The translations under genes and the position numbers were made by a program. This document shows, piece by piece, positions 1-7,851 of a DNA stretch of 8,554 bases. Source of the DNA: an uncultured Chromatiaceae bacterium (GTDB lineage: Bacteria; Pseudomonadota; Gammaproteobacteria; Enterobacterales; Alteromonadaceae). The notes beneath the pieces are model-generated. The model saw only the letters and a list, made by a program, of their open reading frames with translations, was not told where the DNA came from and ran no database searches. The stretch is from contig CAMLNG010000140.1 of the NCBI GenBank assembly GCA_946481195.1, positions 1 to 8,554 of the forward strand, written 5' to 3'. The first letter of the stretch is position 1. The number at the start of each line of letters is the position of its first letter.

Positions 1-1
1 A

Positions 2-763
2 AATCTGACAGCTGAGTATGAATATGGCAGTCCGGGTTCTACCGGTAAACTGCGCGCTAATAGCCGTTTTTATAATAAAGACTATGACAATTTCCGCGAA
101 TTGACGCAGTACCGTGACTTTGACCTGCGCGAGATTGGCGGTGGCTTTGTCTATCAGACTGCCGGCGCTTTTAAATTAGTGGCAGAGTTGTCGACTGCAG
201 ATATCAATTTTAAAACTGAGGATTTGTCGGGCTCGCGTAACAATACCGATACCAATTACCGGCTTGGTGCTGAATGGGATATCAGTGCGCTGACCACCGG
301 TATTCTGAAGCTCGGGTATCAGAATAAGGATTTTGATCTCGCGGCCCGGGAAAAATTTAATGGTTTCTCCTGGGAAGCGATAGTGCAGTGGCTGCCCCTG
401 ACTTACTCCGGTTTTGACGTTTCTACCGGGCGCAGGGCAAAGGATGTTGATGCACTGAATATCAATTCGGATTACATTCTGGAAACCACTTATGCTGTGG
501 GCTGGAATCACCAATGGTCGGAGACCTGGTCGTCCAAATTGGCCTATGAATATCAAACTGATGAGTATAACCGTGTGGTGCGGCTCGGCTCGGCGCTTGG
601 GCGGGAGGATACGCGTAAGATACTGACGGCTGAGCTTGAATCCAAAGTGCTGCGTTGGCTGACAGTAAAAGGTTTTGTCAATCTGGAAGACCGCACTTCG
701 ACCTTAGGTGTGATTGAATACGACCGTACTGTGTTTGGCCTGAATGTACAGATGACGTTGTAA
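2..763 (+). CDS. Outer-membrane beta-barrel protein of polysaccharide export locus (5' truncated)
   Basis: The frame is open from position 2 to the TAA at 761-763, so about 253 C-terminal residues are visible and the start lies outside the window. The visible protein has no long hydrophobic helix. It is built from alternating polar/hydrophobic stretches rich in Tyr, Trp, Phe, Gly and Asp, such as YRLGAEWDIS, LKLGYQNKDF and SKLAYEYQTD, as expected for successive transmembrane beta-strands with charged loops. It ends in a short amphipathic strand (VFGLNVQMTL), although the last residue is Leu rather than the more usual Phe. The family is probably the 'putative beta-barrel porin 2' type found beside wza-like genes, at the position of vpsM in Vibrio vps clusters. 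The likely role is an outer-membrane conduit or accessory for the exported polysaccharide. The barrel class is strongly supported; the exact family and transport role are inferred. The next gene begins 8 nt downstream. Confidence 0.78.
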   Translation, partial: NLTAEYEYGSPGSTGKLRANSRFYNKDYDNFRELTQYRDFDLREIGGGFVYQTAGAFKLVAELSTADINFKTEDLSGSRNNTDTNYRLGAEWDISALTTGILKLGYQNKDFDLAAREKFNGFSWEAIVQWLPLTYSGFDVSTGRRAKDVDALNINSDYILETTYAVGWNHQWSETWSSKLAYEYQTDEYNRVVRLGSALGREDTRKILTAELESKVLRWLTVKGFVNLEDRTSTLGVIEYDRTVFGLNVQMTL

Positions 764-771
764 GGGTAACT

Positions 772-1320
772 ATGTTGAAAAAAACTCTGTGCCTGCTGTG
801 GGTCTTGTTGTTTAGTTTGCCTGCGCTGGCGCAGCAGACGGAAACGGCAGCGGCACAAAGCACTGACAATTATGTGCTGGGGCCTGGTGACGCTATCCGG
901 ATTAAAGTCTTTGGTGAGCCCGAACTGGATTTAGATGTGCAGCTGACCGACAGTGGCACGTTAAATTACCCGTTTCTCGGCACAGTAAAAGTCACAGGCA
1001 TGACGTTAAAACAGGTCGAACAGCGCATCTATAATGGGCTCAAAGGCGACTATTTTGTCGAGCCGAACGTATTTGTTGGCATGGTGCAATACCGGCCTTT
1101 TTATATCCACGGTGAAGTGAAAAAACCGGGCGGTTATCCTTATCAACCGGGAATGACCGTAGATCAGGCTGTAGCGCTGGCTGGTGGTCTGACCGAACGG
1201 GCGTCTAAAGAGAAAATTTTCGTGGCGCGGGAAGGTGACAAAGCCAACAAACTCAGTGCTGATTTAAACAGTAAAATTCGCGCAGGCGACACAGTCACTA
1301 TTGAACAGAGATTTTTCTGA
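772..1320 (+). CDS. Short polysaccharide export protein (OPX/Wza family, VpsN-like)
   Basis: This is a periplasmic or outer-membrane-associated polysaccharide export protein of 182 residues. Residues 1-20 form a Sec signal peptide: Lys3-Lys4, a hydrophobic core, then a Leu-Ala-Leu-Ala-type cleavage site before Gln21. No lipobox Cys is present at the cleavage site, because Cys7 lies in the hydrophobic core; classical Wza, in contrast, is a lipoprotein. Residues about 32-108 match the Poly_export domain, opening with LGPGDAIRIKVFGEPEL. An SLBB-like domain follows at about 111-160, with GEVKKPGGY at 114-122 and AVALAGGLT after it. The protein is about half the length of Wza (roughly 380 residues) and lacks both extra SLBB domains and the C-terminal amphipathic helix that forms Wza's outer-membrane pore. 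The start is supported by an AAGGG Shine-Dalgarno at 762-766, which overlaps the upstream stop codon. The neighbouring barrel and kinase genes fit a single trans-envelope export complex. Confidence 0.92.
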   Translation: MLKKTLCLLWVLLFSLPALAQQTETAAAQSTDNYVLGPGDAIRIKVFGEPELDLDVQLTDSGTLNYPFLGTVKVTGMTLKQVEQRIYNGLKGDYFVEPNVFVGMVQYRPFYIHGEVKKPGGYPYQPGMTVDQAVALAGGLTERASKEKIFVAREGDKANKLSADLNSKIRAGDTVTIEQRFF

Positions 1321-3506
1321 TGACGGCGATGTTAGAACAGAATCAGACTTCTGCTGAGGAAGTGATTGATTTACGAAATTACTTTAACGTAATCAACCGG
1401 GCGAAATGGCGCATTTTAGCGCTGGCAGTGCTGATCGCTGCGCTGACGGTATTTGTTGTGTTAAACATCAAACCTGTGTTCAGCGCCAAAGCCACGCTGT
1501 TGATTGAGGCGCAACAGGCCAAAGCAGTCAAAATTGAAGAAGTTTATGGCATCAATTCCGGCCAGCAGGAATATTACCTGACCCAGTTTGAGATCCTTAA
1601 ATCCCGTAGTATCGCCGAAACGGTGATAGATAAGCTGCAACTGGCGACACAGGCCGAATTTATCGCGCAGCCGGGCCTGCGCGACAGTATCCAGCAACTA
1701 CTGCCATTTTTAGCCAATAATCGCGAGCAGGTTTCACCGGCACAGCAGCAACAGCGTGACCGGGAGCGGCTGGTTTCGGCATTTGTCGAGCGTCTGTCTA
1801 TTGAACCGGTGCGTAAAACCCAGCTGGTCAATATCGTGTTTGAGGCCCATGATCCGCAATTAGCCGCTGATGTTGCCAATGCGATTGGTGAGGCGTATAT
1901 CGACAGTCAGCTGGCTGCCAAAATGGGCATCACGCAAAAAGCCAATGACTGGTTAGGCGGGCGTCTTGGCGAGTTGCGCTTGCAACTGGATGCGTCAGAA
2001 CAAGCCTTACAGGAATTCCGACTGCGTGAAGGGCTGATTGACGTTGCCGGTGTGCGTAGTCTGGGTAGTCAGGAGCTGGAGCGGCTCGGGCAGGAAGTGA
2101 CGGCGATGCGCAGTAAAAAAGCGCAAATTGACGGTTTTGTCCGGGCTGTGCGTCAGTTTGGCGTGAATGATATGAGCCGGCTCGAATCTTTGCCGGAAAT
2201 CACTGCTCATCCAGGCGTGCAACAGGTGAAAGCCGCGGTGATTTCCGCTGAACGTAAGGTCTCTGAACTCAGTAAAGTATATGGGCCAAAACATCCAAAA
2301 CTGCTTTCAGCACGTTCTGAACTCAGTACTGTGCAACAAAATCTGCATGAACAAATTCAAAAGCTGATAAACGGGATCTCAGAAGAGGCGAATACCGTCA
2401 GTCAGAATCTGGCGGCGCTGGAAGCCGAAATGCAACGTTCCAAAGGTCAATATCAGGATTTGAGCGGTAAAGAGGCGGAGTATCAGCGCTTGTCACGTGA
2501 AGTGGAGACCAACCGCCAGTTGTTTGATACTTTTATGGCACGGCAAAAGGAAACTGAAGTTACCGGGAATTTCAATTCTGCTGTGGCGCGTTTTACCGAT
2601 ACTGCGGTGGCTCCGGTAGACCCGATTAAACCGAACAAAAAACTGATTGTGGTGCTGGCATTTGTCGCCGCGGTTGGCTTTGGGATCATTGTTGCATTTG
2701 TCATGGAGTCGCTGAACGACACCATAAAAACCACCCGTGAAGTGGAAACTGTGTTGCAGCAGCGTGCTTTGGGCATTGTCCCCAAAGTTGTCGGCAAAAA
2801 AGCGCTGACTGAGAAAAACCGGACCTTTTTTGACAGCGATGCGCGGCAATTTTCTGAGTCTGTGCGCTCGGTCCGCACCAGTCTTTCACTGTTGGGACTG
2901 GACCGGCCATTACAAGTACTGATGGTTACATCGTCTATTCCGGAAGAAGGAAAGTCGACTGTTGCCAGCAATATTGCTTTTGCTTTTAAGCAGCTGGAAT
3001 CGGTGTTACTGATTGATGCTGATATGCGCAAACCAACGATAGCCAAGCGTTTTGGTCTGCCGGCCTTTCAACCTGGCCTTGCCAATTATCTGACCGGTAC
3101 AGAGACACTGGACGATTGTATTATCACTGATGAACAGTCTGGCATTGATATTCTGCCGGCCGGGTCCATTCCGCTGAACCCGCTGGAGTTGTTATCCGGC
3201 CAGGCGCTGGCGGATTTATTAACACAGCTGCGTGGCCGGTATCAGAAAATAATTATCGATACACCGCCGGTGCAGGCGGTCAGTGATGCACTTGTGGTAT
3301 CGACACATACGGATGCTGCAGTCATGGTGGTACGGGCTGACCAAACCCGTTCTGGCCTTATCCAGTTGTCGTTAGCCAAATTGGTAAATGCGCACGCCAG
3401 AGTGGTGGGTGTAGTGTTAAACGACCTTGATCTGAAACTTGCTGAGCGTTATTACGGCAGTTTTGGTTATTACCGCTACTATGCAGAGCATACGGACAAG
3501 GAATGA
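1320..3506 (+). CDS. Polysaccharide co-polymerase with C-terminal tyrosine autokinase (Wzc/VpsO-like BY-kinase)
   Basis: This inner-membrane chain-length regulator and tyrosine autokinase has 728 residues, the usual size for Wzc-type fusions. A Wzz-like N-terminus is followed by TM1 at about 32-48. A long periplasmic region rich in coiled coil and carrying the GNVR-type segment comes next. A P-x2-P-x2-P motif (Pro432, Pro435, Pro438) leads into TM2 at about 442-462. The cytoplasmic BY-kinase has an E-x2-R-x2-R oligomerisation motif (Glu513, Arg516, Arg519), Walker A IPEEGKST with Lys545, Walker A' LLIDADMR with Asp566 and Asp568, and Walker B IIIDTPP with Asp647. The C-terminal tail carries six tyrosines (711, 712, 717, 718, 720, 721), the expected autophosphorylation cluster. 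The start overlaps the upstream TGA by one base (TGATG) and has only a weak Shine-Dalgarno, so coupling is likely. An in-frame ATG at 1329 is an alternative start. All catalytic motifs look intact. Confidence 0.96.
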   Translation: MTAMLEQNQTSAEEVIDLRNYFNVINRAKWRILALAVLIAALTVFVVLNIKPVFSAKATLLIEAQQAKAVKIEEVYGINSGQQEYYLTQFEILKSRSIAETVIDKLQLATQAEFIAQPGLRDSIQQLLPFLANNREQVSPAQQQQRDRERLVSAFVERLSIEPVRKTQLVNIVFEAHDPQLAADVANAIGEAYIDSQLAAKMGITQKANDWLGGRLGELRLQLDASEQALQEFRLREGLIDVAGVRSLGSQELERLGQEVTAMRSKKAQIDGFVRAVRQFGVNDMSRLESLPEITAHPGVQQVKAAVISAERKVSELSKVYGPKHPKLLSARSELSTVQQNLHEQIQKLINGISEEANTVSQNLAALEAEMQRSKGQYQDLSGKEAEYQRLSREVETNRQLFDTFMARQKETEVTGNFNSAVARFTDTAVAPVDPIKPNKKLIVVLAFVAAVGFGIIVAFVMESLNDTIKTTREVETVLQQRALGIVPKVVGKKALTEKNRTFFDSDARQFSESVRSVRTSLSLLGLDRPLQVLMVTSSIPEEGKSTVASNIAFAFKQLESVLLIDADMRKPTIAKRFGLPAFQPGLANYLTGTETLDDCIITDEQSGIDILPAGSIPLNPLELLSGQALADLLTQLRGRYQKIIIDTPPVQAVSDALVVSTHTDAAVMVVRADQTRSGLIQLSLAKLVNAHARVVGVVLNDLDLKLAERYYGSFGYYRYYAEHTDKE

Positions 3507-4273
3507 TAGACCTGCATTGTCATATATTGCCCGGTTTGGATGACGGTGCTGCGACTGCCGAAGAAACGCTGGCATTACTGCGGCTGGCAGTTACTGACGG
3601 CATCACACACATGGTGGCGACACCACACATTAACCCCGGTTATTTTGACAATAAACCTGCCACTATCCAGCAGGCACTGCTCGATGTGCGGCAACTGATC
3701 AATGTCCATCAACTGCCCATCCGGCTGGCCGCTGCCGCTGAAGTTCGTTTAACCGACCAGCTGATGCCGGCGCTGGAAATGGGCTTGTTGCCGTTTCTTG
3801 GCAGCTGGCAGGGGCAAAAAGTGTTGCTGCTGGAGTTACCACACAGCCATGTCCCGGCAGGTACAGACAAACTGTTGAAATGGCTGGCCAGACACGATGT
3901 GATTGCAATGATTGCACATCCGGAGCGCAACAGAGATGTGCAGGCGAATTTTCACTGTTTGGCGCCGCTGCTGCGGGCGGGGTGTTTGTTTCAGCTTACA
4001 GGCAGTTCTTTAATCGGTGATTTAGGGGCGCGACACCAGCAGTGTGCTGAGTATATGGTGGCGCAGCGCCTTTATCATGTCGTCGCCAGTGACTGTCACA
4101 ATCTGGAACGTCGTCCGCCGAAATTAAGTGCCGCAGTGCAACGCCTGACGGCACTGGTGGATGAACGTTATGCGCTGGATTTGGCTTTATATCATCCGCA
4201 GGCGTTAGTGCAGGATGTTAATTTTGCCAGCGCCGACGGCGCTACTGCTAACCTCGCCGGAGTCATGCTATGA
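3503..4273 (+). CDS. PHP-family protein-tyrosine phosphatase (CpsB/CapC/YwqE type)
   Basis: This is a metal-dependent protein-tyrosine phosphatase of 256 residues, the normal length for the CpsB/CapC family. The N-terminus is the diagnostic PHP motif MIDLHCHILPGLDDG, with His5, His7, Asp13 and Asp14. Further predicted metal-ligand and active-site motifs are TPH at 40-42, AHPERN at 138-143 and ASDCHN at 195-200 (Asp197, His199). In this family the enzyme removes phosphate from the tyrosine cluster of the cognate BY-kinase, here the gene directly upstream. The two genes overlap by 4 nt (ATGA), which favours coordinated expression. An AAGGA sequence at 3498-3502 abuts the ATG with no spacer and is probably too close to act normally; GGA at 3494-3496 is a better-spaced alternative. 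The start is still secure because the family motif begins at residue 1. The protein has no signal peptide or membrane segment, so it is cytoplasmic. Confidence 0.95.
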   Translation: MIDLHCHILPGLDDGAATAEETLALLRLAVTDGITHMVATPHINPGYFDNKPATIQQALLDVRQLINVHQLPIRLAAAAEVRLTDQLMPALEMGLLPFLGSWQGQKVLLLELPHSHVPAGTDKLLKWLARHDVIAMIAHPERNRDVQANFHCLAPLLRAGCLFQLTGSSLIGDLGARHQQCAEYMVAQRLYHVVASDCHNLERRPPKLSAAVQRLTALVDERYALDLALYHPQALVQDVNFASADGATANLAGVML

Positions 4274-4965
4274 CAGCTGTATTGCGCCGGCGTAGCGCTA
4301 TCCTGGTGTTAATGGCGGCACTTGTTACCGCGTTATGGCCAGTATGCAAGGCCGCGATCGCCAGTTTGTATTATTTCCCGGCTTCTTACGCGCTGGAACA
4401 ATGGCAGCAGAGTCCGGACAAGCCGGCAGAAACCGCACTGAACGATGCGCAGCAACAGATTGCTGCTGCGCTGCATTGGCAACCAGAAAACCCGCATTAT
4501 CAGCTGGTCGCGGCCAAGATTGCCGAGTGGGCCTGGTACGGCGGCGTGCTGACTACTGCGGCTATCAGCCACAATGAAAAAATCTATCAGCACGCTATCG
4601 CACTGCGGCCGCATTGGCCTGTCGCTTATGCAGATTACGGCTATTTTCTGGCAACTGTGCAACAGCGTCTGAGCGATGCCTGGCAGCAGTTTGCATTAGC
4701 CGAGCGTTATGGCCCTTATCTGCCCGATGTGCACAAAAAAATTCTGCAAGTGGCATTTGCCAATTGGCCTGAGTTAACAGTGGCGCAAAAAGCCACTGTG
4801 TTTCAACGTGTTGCCAATGCGATGGGCGGTCCGCTGCAGGCGGACACTATTAAAATTATCCAGCGTTATCAACAGCAACGACAGCAGTGTATTTATCTGC
4901 GTAAGAAACTTGCAGATAAGCCGGTTTGGCCCGAAATCAGCCCGCGTTTGTGTCCGGCTGAATAA
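4270..4965 (+). CDS. VpsP-like membrane-anchored polysaccharide biosynthesis protein
   Basis: The 231-residue protein starts with a positively charged end (Arg6-Arg7-Arg8) and one hydrophobic segment at about 10-33. This is probably an uncleaved anchor or signal peptide, leaving the rest in the periplasm. The remainder is helical, rich in Ala, Gln, Trp and Tyr, and has TPR-like features: paired helices with a 'LHWQPENPHYQL' then 'ALRPHWPVAYADYGYFLA' pattern, where Pro-containing turns separate helices. No catalytic motif is visible. Size, architecture and its place after an export protein and a VpsO-like kinase match VpsP of the Vibrio vps cluster, a family of unknown mechanism. The assignment rests on synteny and general resemblance, not an alignment. 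The ATG overlaps the phosphatase TGA by 4 nt and is preceded by GGAG at 4259-4262 with 7-nt spacing. A periplasmic scaffold role is inferred only. Confidence 0.68.
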   Translation: MTAVLRRRSAILVLMAALVTALWPVCKAAIASLYYFPASYALEQWQQSPDKPAETALNDAQQQIAAALHWQPENPHYQLVAAKIAEWAWYGGVLTTAAISHNEKIYQHAIALRPHWPVAYADYGYFLATVQQRLSDAWQQFALAERYGPYLPDVHKKILQVAFANWPELTVAQKATVFQRVANAMGGPLQADTIKIIQRYQQQRQQCIYLRKKLADKPVWPEISPRLCPAE

Positions 4966-5055
4966 AGGCAGTATGCTTAGCTCAGTAACAGAGTTTGACA
5001 GGCCGCAGCGCTTTCGACAGACTCGACAAAACATTCGTATATACAGGACATTACC
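4966..5055 (+). promoter_or_regulatory. 90-nt spacer before manC with weak candidate promoter and clear RBS
   Basis: This is the only sizeable gap between plus-strand genes in the window. A perfect -35-like TTGACA lies at 4995-5000. At 17-nt spacing the best -10 is CAGACT (5018-5023), only 3 of 6 matches to TATAAT. A better-looking TATATA at 5038-5043 pairs with TCGACA at 5014-5019 across 18 nt, but it would start transcription around 5050, inside or after the ribosome binding site, so it is unlikely to serve manC. A well-placed Shine-Dalgarno AGGA at 5045-5048 with 7-nt spacing supports the ATG at 5056. No terminator hairpin is seen, so readthrough from the export block is expected. A secondary promoter for manC-manB is possible but unproven. 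Confidence 0.3.
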
Positions 5056-6474
5056 ATGTTTATTCCCGTCATTATGGCTGGTGGTTCAGGGACGCGTTTG
5101 TGGCCACTTTCCCGCGGCAATTACCCAAAACAATTCCTGGCTCTGACCGGCGCCACCACAATGCTGCAGCAGACTTTGCTGCGGCTAAAAGGCTTGGCGC
5201 ATCAGGCACCATTGCTGATTTGCAATGAAGATCATCGGTTTATCGCTGCCGAGCAGGTGCGGCAATTAGGCATCAGTGGCGCGTCGATATTGTTGGAGCC
5301 GGTTGGCCGCAATACTGCGCCGGCCATTGCACTGGCCGCGTTACAGGCCACGGCAACAGATCCGGATGCATTGCTACTGGTGCTGGCTGCAGACCATGTG
5401 ATTGAGGATGAGGCCGCATTTCGCGCTGCGGTACAGCAGGCAGAACCGCTGGCAGCCAGCGGTAAACTGGTGACCTTTGGCATAGTGCCGACAGCGCCGG
5501 AAACCGGTTATGGCTATATCCGCCGTGGCGTCAGCACAGGCAGCGCCTACCAGGTGGATGCTTTTGTCGAAAAACCCAATCTGCCGACCGCTGAGCAGTA
5601 TCTGGCCAGTGGCGAATATTACTGGAACAGCGGCATGTTTATGTTCCGTGCTGACCGCTATTTGGCTTTACTCGGTCAGTATCAACCAGCCATGCTGGCC
5701 GCCTGTCAGGCTGCAATGGCGGAATTAAGCCCGGATTTAGATTTTGTCCGGGTGAAAAAAACCGCTTTTGAGGCCTGCCCGGATAATTCAATTGATTACG
5801 CCATTATGGAGCCCTTAAGCCGGGATGAGCCACAAAGTGTGGTGGTAGTGCCATTAGCGGCCGGCTGGAACGATGTAGGCGGCTTTGCCGCGCTCTGGCA
5901 GGTCAGTGGCAAAGATGAGCAGGGCAACTGCCATCAGGGGGATGTCTGGTCGCAAAATAGTCAGAACTGTTATGTCCGCAGTGAGCAACAGCTGGTTGCC
6001 ACAGTCGGCGTGCAGGATTTAGTCGTGATCAGCACTAAAGATGCGGTGCTGGTGGCGCACAAAGACCAGGCGCAGGATGTTAAACATATCGTTGCGCAGC
6101 TCAAAGCCAAACAACGGCCGGAGGTGACCTTCCACCGCGAAGTTTACCGGCCCTGGGGCAAATACGATTCCGTTGATAACGGCGAGCGTTTCCAGGTCAA
6201 ACGTATTACGGTCAAACCAGGCGCGAAGTTGTCGGTGCAGATGCACCACCATCGCGCCGAGCACTGGATTGTAGTGTCCGGCACAGCCAAAGTGACTATT
6301 GACGGCGTTGATCAGTATCTGACGGAAAACCAATCAGTGTATATCCCAATCACCGCAGTGCATGCGCTGGAAAACCCCGGCAAAGTGCCACTGGAACTGA
6401 TTGAAGTACAGTCCGGTTCTTATCTCGGTGAAGATGACATAGTGCGGTTTGAAGACAGATATGGGCGGGCCTGA
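5056..6474 (+). CDS. manC: Mannose-1-phosphate guanylyltransferase / mannose-6-phosphate isomerase (bifunctional)
   Basis: This 472-residue cytoplasmic enzyme matches the length of AlgA and ManC (about 480). The N-terminal nucleotidyltransferase begins with the GMP pyrophosphorylase signature [13 protein letters not shown] (8-20), then YPKQF (23-27), [27 protein letters not shown], the sugar-phosphate motif FVEKP (170-174, Lys173), WNSGMF and GWNDVGG. The C-terminal cupin is a type II phosphomannose isomerase, starting near RPWGKYDSV (365 onward) with the metal-site motif [10 protein letters not shown] at 395-404. Together these interconvert fructose-6-phosphate and mannose-6-phosphate and convert mannose-1-phosphate plus GTP to GDP-mannose. 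The missing middle step is supplied by the next gene, which starts one base after this stop codon. GDP-mannose may enter the polymer directly or be converted to GDP-fucose, rhamnose or mannuronate by enzymes outside the window. All motifs are intact. Confidence 0.97.
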   Translation: MFIPVIMAGGSGTRLWPLSRGNYPKQFLALTGATTMLQQTLLRLKGLAHQAPLLICNEDHRFIAAEQVRQLGISGASILLEPVGRNTAPAIALAALQATATDPDALLLVLAADHVIEDEAAFRAAVQQAEPLAASGKLVTFGIVPTAPETGYGYIRRGVSTGSAYQVDAFVEKPNLPTAEQYLASGEYYWNSGMFMFRADRYLALLGQYQPAMLAACQAAMAELSPDLDFVRVKKTAFEACPDNSIDYAIMEPLSRDEPQSVVVVPLAAGWNDVGGFAALWQVSGKDEQGNCHQGDVWSQNSQNCYVRSEQQLVATVGVQDLVVISTKDAVLVAHKDQAQDVKHIVAQLKAKQRPEVTFHREVYRPWGKYDSVDNGERFQVKRITVKPGAKLSVQMHHHRAEHWIVVSGTAKVTIDGVDQYLTENQSVYIPITAVHALENPGKVPLELIEVQSGSYLGEDDIVRFEDRYGRA

Positions 6475-6475
6475 G

Positions 6476-7846
6476 ATGTACCGGAAAATTAGTTGCGTCA
6501 AAGCTTATGACATTCGCGGTCGTTTAGGCGACGAGCTGGACGATGATGTGGCCTATCGCATTGGCCGCGCTTTTGGTCAGCATCAGCAAGCAAAAACTGT
6601 GGTGGTTGGCGGCGATGTGCGGGCAACATCCGAGAGTCTGAAATTAGCGCTGGCTAATGGTCTGATGGATGCCGGCGTTAACGTGATAGACATAGGAATG
6701 ACTGGTACTGAAGAAGTGTATTTTGCCACTTTTCACTTAGGTGTCTGTGGTGGTATTGAAGTCACCGCCAGCCATAACCCACTGGACTACAACGGCATGA
6801 AGCTGGTGCAAAAAGGTGCGAAGCCGATTAGTGGTGATAGTGGTTTGCATGATATTAAAGCCATTGCTGAACAGGGTGATTTTGTTACGGTCGCCCAGCG
6901 TGGTGAGTACCGGCAGCAATCGGTGCTGGCTGATTTTGTCACTCACTTGCTGGGTTATATTCGCCCGGCCTTGTTCCGCCCGATGAAAATTGTGGTGAAC
7001 TCCGGCAACGGCGCGGCGGGTCACGTCATTGATGCGCTGGAAGCGCGTTGTGCTGACCTTGGCTTACCCCTTGAGTTTGTCAAGGTGCATCACGAGCCGG
7101 ACGCCACATTCCCGAACGGCATTCCTAACCCGTTATTACCGGAAAACCGCGCGGACACCTCTAAGGCGGTGCTGGCGCATCAGGCTGATTTTGGTGTGGC
7201 CTGGGATGGTGATTTTGACCGTTGTTTCCTGTTTGATGAGCAGGGCCAGTTTATTGAAGGCTATTACATTGTTGGTCTGCTGGCCGAAGCCTTTTTACAG
7301 CAGCATCAGGGCGCGCGTATTATCCATGACCCACGCCTGACCTGGAACACTATCGATTTGGTCAGCAATGCTGGCGGTGAGGCTATTCAATCGAAGACCG
7401 GCCATGCCTTTATCAAAGAGCGGATGCGGTTGGAAGATGCGGTCTATGGCGGCGAAATGAGTGCGCACCATTATTTCCGCGATTTCGCCTACTGCGACAG
7501 TGGTATGATCCCCTGGTTGCTGGTAGCCGAACTGATGTGCGTGAAGCAACAGCCGTTGTCGGCTTTAGTTGCAGAGCGTATTGCCGCTTTTCCTTCCAGC
7601 GGTGAGATTAACTTCACTATTGCAGATCCCAAAGCTAAGCTGGCGCAAATTCTGGCACTGTATCAGCCGTTGGCTGACAAGCTGGATACCACAGATGGCA
7701 TCAGCCTCGAGTTTGCCGACTGGCGCTTTAACCTGCGCAGTTCAAATACAGAACCGCTGGTGCGGCTTAATGTAGAAAGCCGGGGAGATGTCGCATTAAT
7801 GCAGGCGAAGACCGCGGAATTGTCTGCACTGCTGCAGCAAGGCTGA
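6476..7846 (+). CDS. manB: Phosphomannomutase (ManB/CpsG type)
   Basis: This alpha-D-phosphohexomutase interconverts mannose-6-phosphate and mannose-1-phosphate, the step between the two activities of ManC. From the chosen ATG it has 456 residues, the same as E. coli CpsG, and its start ([12 protein letters not shown]) closely resembles that protein's N-terminus. Motifs appear in family order: the phosphoserine loop VTASHNP with Ser99, the metal-binding DGDFDR at 244-249, the sugar-specificity loop [10 protein letters not shown] at 325-334, and the phosphate-binding [10 protein letters not shown] starting at 421. The reading frame extends upstream to an ATG at 6461 and a TTG at 6449, both inside manC. 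I prefer 6476 because it best matches family length and gives a TGA-G-ATG junction. However, its Shine-Dalgarno is poor, and GAAG at 6451-6454 is better placed for 6461, so the start remains uncertain by five codons. Confidence 0.96.
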   Translation: MYRKISCVKAYDIRGRLGDELDDDVAYRIGRAFGQHQQAKTVVVGGDVRATSESLKLALANGLMDAGVNVIDIGMTGTEEVYFATFHLGVCGGIEVTASHNPLDYNGMKLVQKGAKPISGDSGLHDIKAIAEQGDFVTVAQRGEYRQQSVLADFVTHLLGYIRPALFRPMKIVVNSGNGAAGHVIDALEARCADLGLPLEFVKVHHEPDATFPNGIPNPLLPENRADTSKAVLAHQADFGVAWDGDFDRCFLFDEQGQFIEGYYIVGLLAEAFLQQHQGARIIHDPRLTWNTIDLVSNAGGEAIQSKTGHAFIKERMRLEDAVYGGEMSAHHYFRDFAYCDSGMIPWLLVAELMCVKQQPLSALVAERIAAFPSSGEINFTIADPKAKLAQILALYQPLADKLDTTDGISLEFADWRFNLRSSNTEPLVRLNVESRGDVALMQAKTAELSALLQQG

Positions 7847-7851
7847 GCAAA

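Noticed and set aside
772..840. Lipoprotein signal on the export protein
   Set aside because: Cys7 lies inside the hydrophobic core, and the cleavage region reads ALA-Gln with no Cys, so a standard Sec signal peptide fits better.
2483..3046. Minus-strand 187-residue open frame opposite the kinase gene
   Set aside because: It lies wholly antisense to the strongly supported kinase, is rich in Ser and Thr as expected of a shadow frame, and has no domain motif or promoter.
4229..4243. Short inverted repeat AGCGCC-GAC-GGCGCT near the end of the phosphatase gene
   Set aside because: It has only six base pairs, is GC-rich, sits inside coding sequence and has no U-tract. Such repeats are expected by chance.
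5038..5043. TATATA as the -10 element of manC
   Set aside because: The start of transcription would fall around 5050, removing the AGGA ribosome binding site at 5045-5048 from the message.
4808..5146. Plus-strand 112-residue frame spanning the end of the VpsP-like gene and the start of manC
   Set aside because: It overlaps two better-supported genes in another frame, with basic, irregular composition and no recognisable motif. It is a shadow frame crossing the spacer.
6449..6475. Upstream TTG (6449) as the start of manB
   Set aside because: It would add nine residues not expected in the family and overlap manC by 26 nt; the ATG at 6476 gives the usual 456-residue length.
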